Positions 6,613 through 9,436 of a stretch of DNA of 9,436 nt are shown piece after piece. The stretch comes from an uncultured Christensenellaceae bacterium (lineage in GTDB: Bacteria > Bacillota > Clostridia > Christensenellales > Pumilibacteraceae): NCBI GenBank assembly GCA_910588315.1, contig CAJUQF010000070.1, positions 753-10,188 on the forward strand, in the 5' to 3' direction. A program made the position numbers and the translations under genes. The first letter of the stretch is position 1. Each line of letters starts with the position of its first letter. Under the pieces are notes generated by a model. It searched no databases and was not told where the DNA came from. It worked only from the letters and a program-made list of their open reading frames with translations.

Positions 6613-6616
6613 AAAA

Positions 6617-6779
6617 AGAACCGTTTCGCAAGCGCTTGTGCGACATCTTGCTATCGTTTTCGGCGATAACTGCGTTGCTTGTCCTCGACGTAGCGCTGCT
6701 ACGACTTCGGGCAATGCGCCTTGTTCTCGCACGAAAACGCCTACGCAATTCTGTCGCGGCGCCCTTGCTCATCGGTTCT
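6617..6779 (+). repeat. Palindromic element, copy A (rpsL-rpsG spacer)
   Basis: This element of about 163 bp is nearly one long imperfect hairpin. The apex is CGTAGC (6689-6694), loop GCT, GCTACG (6698-6703). Moving outward, GCGTTGC (6671-6677) pairs with GCAATGC (6711-6717), GATAAC (6665-6670) with GTTCTC (6723-6728, one mismatch), CGTTTTCG (6655-6662) with CGAAAACG (6732-6739), GCGACA (6640-6645) with TGTCGC (6752-6757), GCAAG (6628-6632) with CTTGC (6764-6768), and AGAACCG (6617-6623) with CGGTTCT (6773-6779). It starts five bases after the rpsL stop and is transcribed with the operon. A related copy lies at 7405-7563. No transposase frame is present. It could be a short non-autonomous mobile element, a BIME/ERIC-like repeat, or an RNA processing or stability structure. 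Confidence 0.88.
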
Positions 6780-6930
6780 GCGTTCTGTATGTAACTTAAA
6801 CGCAGTCGAATTTATATGTCATTTATATATAAAGTCGGCTTTTAGGTGAATTGCCGAACGCGATACATGCTTTTTTGTGCCTATCAACCAAGCGCGCACG
6901 CGCTTAAAAAAATCGAATAAGGAGATAATC
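6780..6930 (+). promoter_or_regulatory. rpsG upstream region with hairpin and ribosome binding site
   Basis: This AT-rich stretch holds a 12-base palindrome TTTATATATAAA (6822-6833) and a compact hairpin AAGCGCG-CA-CGCGCTT (6890-6905) followed by A residues. The ribosome binding site AAGGAG is at 6919-6924, six bases before the rpsG ATG. The hairpin has no T-tract on either strand, so it is not an intrinsic terminator. It could affect rpsG translation, since it ends 13 bases before the Shine-Dalgarno. No convincing separate promoter was found. Confidence 0.4.
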
Positions 6931-7401
6931 ATGCCGAGAAGAAGCGGGGTCCCCAAAAGGGATGTTTTACCCGATCCTATTTATAACAGCAAAGTCGTTA
7001 CCAAGCTCGTCAATCAGATAATGCTCGACGGTAAGAAAGGTACGGCACAGGCTATAGTGTACGACGCGTTTTCCATTATAAAGGAAAAGACGTCGCTCGA
7101 ACCGGTGGACGTTTTCAACCAGGCTATGGCAAACGTCAAACCGCAACTCGAAGTCAAGGCGCGCCGTGTCGGCGGTTCCACTTATCAGGTGCCGCTCGAG
7201 ATCCGTGCCGATCGTCAGCAGACTCTTGCTATCCGCTGGATAGTCATGTTCGCGCGCAAACGCGGCGAAAAGACCATGGACGAGCGTCTTGCGGGCGAGC
7301 TTATCGACGCGTACAACAATACCGGCGCGGCGGTCAAGCGTAAAGAAGAAATGCACAGAGTCGCCGAGGCTAACAAGGCGTTCGCGCATTTCCGTTGGTA
7401 G
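6931..7401 (+). CDS. rpsG: 30S ribosomal protein uS7 (S7)
   Basis: The 156-residue protein has the usual bacterial length. uS7 nucleates assembly of the small-subunit head on 16S rRNA and lies near the E site. It opens with MPRRSGVPKRDVLPD and carries the S7 signature region starting DPIYNSKVVTKLVNQ (from residue 15), RRVGGSTYQVPLEI in the middle and FAHFRW at the end. The frame is open further upstream to a GTG at 6877, but the ATG at 6931 gives the conserved N terminus and has AAGGAG at the right distance. Spacers of 318 and 270 bases on its two sides, both filled by palindromic elements, are long for this operon. In Escherichia coli S7 represses its own operon; whether that applies here cannot be seen. 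Confidence 0.98.
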   Translation: MPRRSGVPKRDVLPDPIYNSKVVTKLVNQIMLDGKKGTAQAIVYDAFSIIKEKTSLEPVDVFNQAMANVKPQLEVKARRVGGSTYQVPLEIRADRQQTLAIRWIVMFARKRGEKTMDERLAGELIDAYNNTGAAVKRKEEMHRVAEANKAFAHFRW

Positions 7402-7404
7402 AGT

Positions 7405-7563
7405 AGTGTACTCCGAGCGACTTGTGCGTCATATTGCTATCGATTTCGGCGATAAGTGCGTTAATGCCCCCTCGACGTAGCGCTGCTACGACTTCGGGGT
7501 CATTGCCTTCTTATCCCCGCAATCGTCTACGCAATCTGTTCGCACCGTCACTCGTCGTCCACT
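7405..7563 (+). repeat. Palindromic element, copy B (rpsG-fusA spacer)
   Basis: This element of about 159 bp is related to copy A at 6617-6779. Its apex, 7470-7498, is identical to 6683-6711 over 29 bases. The left shoulder (7421-7462 against 6635-6676) matches with only four or so differences. It folds end to end: CGTAGC (7476-7481) with GCTACG (7485-7490), GATAAG (7451-7456) with CTTATC (7510-7515), CGATTTCG (7441-7448) with CGCAATCG (7518-7525, one mismatch), CGAG (7414-7417) with CTCG (7551-7554), and AGTG (7405-7408) with CACT (7560-7563). The outer arms differ from those of copy A but pair with each other. It begins three bases after the rpsG stop. Confidence 0.88.
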
Positions 7564-7671
7564 TTTAGCGTATAACATTACCGATTTTGAATATCAAAAC
7601 GATGTAAAAAGATACAATTTGTCATCCGAGCTATATGCAAGGATTTCAACCCTTTTTAAGAGGAAACAATT
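7564..7671 (+). promoter_or_regulatory. fusA upstream region with small hairpin and ribosome binding site
   Basis: TTTTGA (7585-7590) and TCAAAA (7594-7599) form a small stem across ATA; CG on each side can extend it past a bulged A. A TACAAT sequence further on resembles a -10 box, but it lacks a -35 at a suitable distance, so I do not call a promoter. AAGAGG at 7658-7663 is the ribosome binding site, eight bases before the fusA ATG. Confidence 0.35.
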
Positions 7672-9436
7672 ATGGCAAGACAATTTTCATTGGAAAACAC
7701 GCGTAACATCGGTATCATGGCGCACATCGATGCGGGAAAGACCACGACGACCGAGCGTATCCTTTATTACACCGGCAAGGTGCATAAGATAGGCGAGACG
7801 CACGACGGCGGCGCGACCATGGACTGGATGGTTCAGGAACAGGAGCGCGGAATAACGATTACTTCCGCGGCGACCACCACGCAGTGGCGTACTTCCGCTG
7901 CTGCGCCGATGACGCGTATTAACATTATCGATACCCCGGGACACGTTGACTTCACGGTCGAGGTCGAGCGCTCGCTTAAAGTTCTTGACGGCGCCGTTGC
8001 GGTTTTCTGTGCAAAGGGCGGTGTCGAACCTCAGTCCGAGACCGTTTGGCGTCAGGCGGACAAGTACGGCGTTCCGCGTATAGCGTACGTCAACAAAATG
8101 GATATCAACGGCGCCAACTTCTTCAACGTGCTCAGCATGATGAAGACGCGGCTCGGCGCTCATCCCGTAGCGCTCCAGATCCCCATCGGCAAGGAAGATA
8201 CTTTTAAAGGTATGATCGACCTTGTTACCATGAAGGCGGAGATATACGAGGACGATATGGGCAACGTTATCAACGAGACCGACGTTCCCGACGAATACAA
8301 AGCTCAAGCCGAAGAGTACCGTCAGATACTGCTCGAAGCCGTTGCCGAAACGGACGACGCGCTCATGGAAAAATTCTTCGCGGGCGAAGAGCTTTCCGTT
8401 GACGAGATTCGCGCGGCGGTCCGCAAAGCGACTATCGAAATGACGATGAACCCCGTTTTCTGCGGCTCGTCGTATAAGAATAAGGGCGTTCAGAAACTTT
8501 TGGACGCGGTAGTTTACTATCTTCCCAGCCCCGTCGATATCGCGCACATAAAAGGTACGGACAGAAGCGGCGCGGAAGCGGAACGCAAAACCGACGACAA
8601 CGAACCGTTCTCCGGTTTGGCGTTCAAGATCGCGGCGGACCCGTTCGTAGGCAAACTTGCGTTCTTCCGCTGCTACAGCGGTGTTTGTCCCGCAGGCTCG
8701 TACGTTCTCAACTCCACAAAGGACAAGAAAGAGCGTATCGGCAGACTGCTTTTGATGCACGCCAATTCGCGTACCGATATCGACGAAGTTCGCGCCGGCG
8801 ACATCTGCGCGATAGTCGGACTTAAAGATACCACTACGGGCGATACGCTGTGCGATCCTTCGCACCCGATCATACTCGAAAGTATGGAATTCCCCGAGCC
8901 GGTTATCCGCGTAGCCATCGAGCCCAAGACCAAAGCCGGTCAGGAAAAGATGACTATGGCGCTTATAAAGCTCGCGGAAGAGGATCCTACGTTCAAGACG
9001 TACACCGATCAGGAAACCGGTCAGACCATAATAGCCGGTATGGGCGAGCTGCATCTCGATATAATCGTCGACCGCTTGCTCCGCGAGTTCAAGGTGGAAG
9101 CCAACGTCGGCAAGCCGCAGGTCGCATATCGCGAGACCATTCGCAAGAAAGTCGAGGCGGAAGGCAAGTACATTCGTCAGTCCGGCGGTAAAGGTCAGTA
9201 CGGTCACTGTAAAGTCATCATGGAGCCGCTCGAACAGGGGCAGGGCTACGTTTTCGAAGACAAGACGGTGGGCGGATCCGTTCCGAAGGAATATATCCCC
9301 GCAGTCGACAACGGTATACAGGAAGCGCGCATGAGCGGTATCCTTGCCGGTTACGAGTGCGTGGACTTCAAAGTTACGTTGTACGACGGAAGCTATCACG
9401 AAGTCGACTCGTCCGAAATGGCGTTTAAGATCGCAG
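7672..9436 (+). CDS. fusA: Translation elongation factor G (3' end outside window)
   Basis: EF-G is the GTPase that drives translocation of mRNA and tRNA on the ribosome and, with ribosome recycling factor, helps split ribosomes. 588 codons are visible, and about 105-110 should be missing given a usual length near 695. GTPase motifs are intact: G1 AHIDAGKT (17-24), G2 RGITIT (59-64, Thr62), G3 DTPGH (87-91), G4 NKMD (141-144) and G5 GSS (265-267). The domain IV entry motif RQSGGKGQYGH begins at residue 502, followed by GGSVPKEYIPAV. The start at ATG 7672 gives the conserved MARQFSLENTRNIGI and has AAGAGG eight bases upstream. Position after rpsL and rpsG marks it as the main housekeeping fusA rather than a paralogue. 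The codons (many AAC, ATC and TTC) fit high expression and differ from the more AT-ending codons of the left-hand genes. Confidence 0.97.
   Translation, partial: MARQFSLENTRNIGIMAHIDAGKTTTTERILYYTGKVHKIGETHDGGATMDWMVQEQERGITITSAATTTQWRTSAAAPMTRINIIDTPGHVDFTVEVERSLKVLDGAVAVFCAKGGVEPQSETVWRQADKYGVPRIAYVNKMDINGANFFNVLSMMKTRLGAHPVALQIPIGKEDTFKGMIDLVTMKAEIYEDDMGNVINETDVPDEYKAQAEEYRQILLEAVAETDDALMEKFFAGEELSVDEIRAAVRKATIEMTMNPVFCGSSYKNKGVQKLLDAVVYYLPSPVDIAHIKGTDRSGAEAERKTDDNEPFSGLAFKIAADPFVGKLAFFRCYSGVCPAGSYVLNSTKDKKERIGRLLLMHANSRTDIDEVRAGDICAIVGLKDTTTGDTLCDPSHPIILESMEFPEPVIRVAIEPKTKAGQEKMTMALIKLAEEDPTFKTYTDQETGQTIIAGMGELHLDIIVDRLLREFKVEANVGKPQVAYRETIRKKVEAEGKYIRQSGGKGQYGHCKVIMEPLEQGQGYVFEDKTVGGSVPKEYIPAVDNGIQEARMSGILAGYECVDFKVTLYDGSYHEVDSSEMAFKIA

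Noticed and set aside
6557..6799. Small frame of 80 codons running through palindromic element A, and a similar one ending in element B at 7480
   Set aside because: Neither has a ribosome binding site. They overlap rpsL and rpsG out of frame and arise because the two repeats share sequence, so resemblance between their products is not evidence of a gene.
6890..6920. Intrinsic terminator between rpsL and rpsG
   Set aside because: The hairpin is followed by A residues on the plus strand and by no T-tract on the minus strand.
6877..6930. Upstream GTG start adding 18 residues to uS7
   Set aside because: It would precede the conserved MPRRSGVPKR start, and the strong AAGGAG at 6919-6924 supports the ATG at 6931.
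7687..9399. Leftward frame of 570 codons opposite fusA
   Set aside because: It is an antisense shadow produced by the codon bias of fusA; EF-G motifs are unambiguous on the other strand.
1..9436. CRISPR array, integrase, transposase or attachment site
   Set aside because: No regularly spaced direct repeats and no recombinase frame were found; the only repeats are the two palindromic elements and short inverted repeats.

Overview
The window looks like part of a chromosome from an uncultured member of the Bacillota (Clostridia-like). This rests on the style of the uS12, uS7 and EF-G proteins, the AAGGAGG-type ribosome binding sites and the consensus TTGACA/TATAAT promoters. I cannot name a genus from the sequence alone. 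TAA ends at least three ordinary genes here, so the genetic code is the normal one for TAA.

Layout. At 1-40 is the first codons of a leftward gene, with a perfect-consensus promoter at 66-94 and a 34-bp AT-rich palindrome at 103-136. A gene-poor stretch follows to about 450. Two rightward genes form a probable operon: a secreted lipoprotein with repeated beta-type modules (524-2101) and, 5 bp later, a DEDDh exonuclease with a C-terminal BRCT-like domain (2107-3237). Two bases beyond, and facing them, ends a leftward gene (6023 down to 3240) for a TIR-like + STAND NTPase + winged-helix + TPR-like protein. This is the architecture of bacterial NLR-like immune proteins. Its frame is cut by one in-frame TAA at 4965-4967, which leaves a 352-codon N-terminal piece and a 574-codon remainder in the same frame.

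The right third is the str operon, rpsL (6241-6612), rpsG (6931-7401) and fusA (7672 to the window end, truncated). It is transcribed away from the TIR-STAND gene from a strong promoter at 6123-6152 that lies back to back with the TIR-STAND promoter at 6062-6090.

The main structure not explained by genes is a pair of related palindromic elements of about 160 bp, at 6617-6779 and 7405-7563. One fills the rpsL-rpsG spacer and the other the rpsG-fusA spacer. Each folds end to end on itself around an identical 29-base apex. Several positions differ between the two copies in a paired, compensatory way, and the outermost arms differ between copies while still matching within each copy. This points to selection or recombination acting on the hairpin rather than to simple insertion-element ends.

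How the genes work together: the str genes supply the ribosomal small subunit and the translocase EF-G. The TIR-STAND protein would be a self-contained sensor and effector if it were intact. The lipoprotein and exonuclease are probably co-transcribed, but nothing in the sequence links them functionally to each other or to the TIR-STAND gene.
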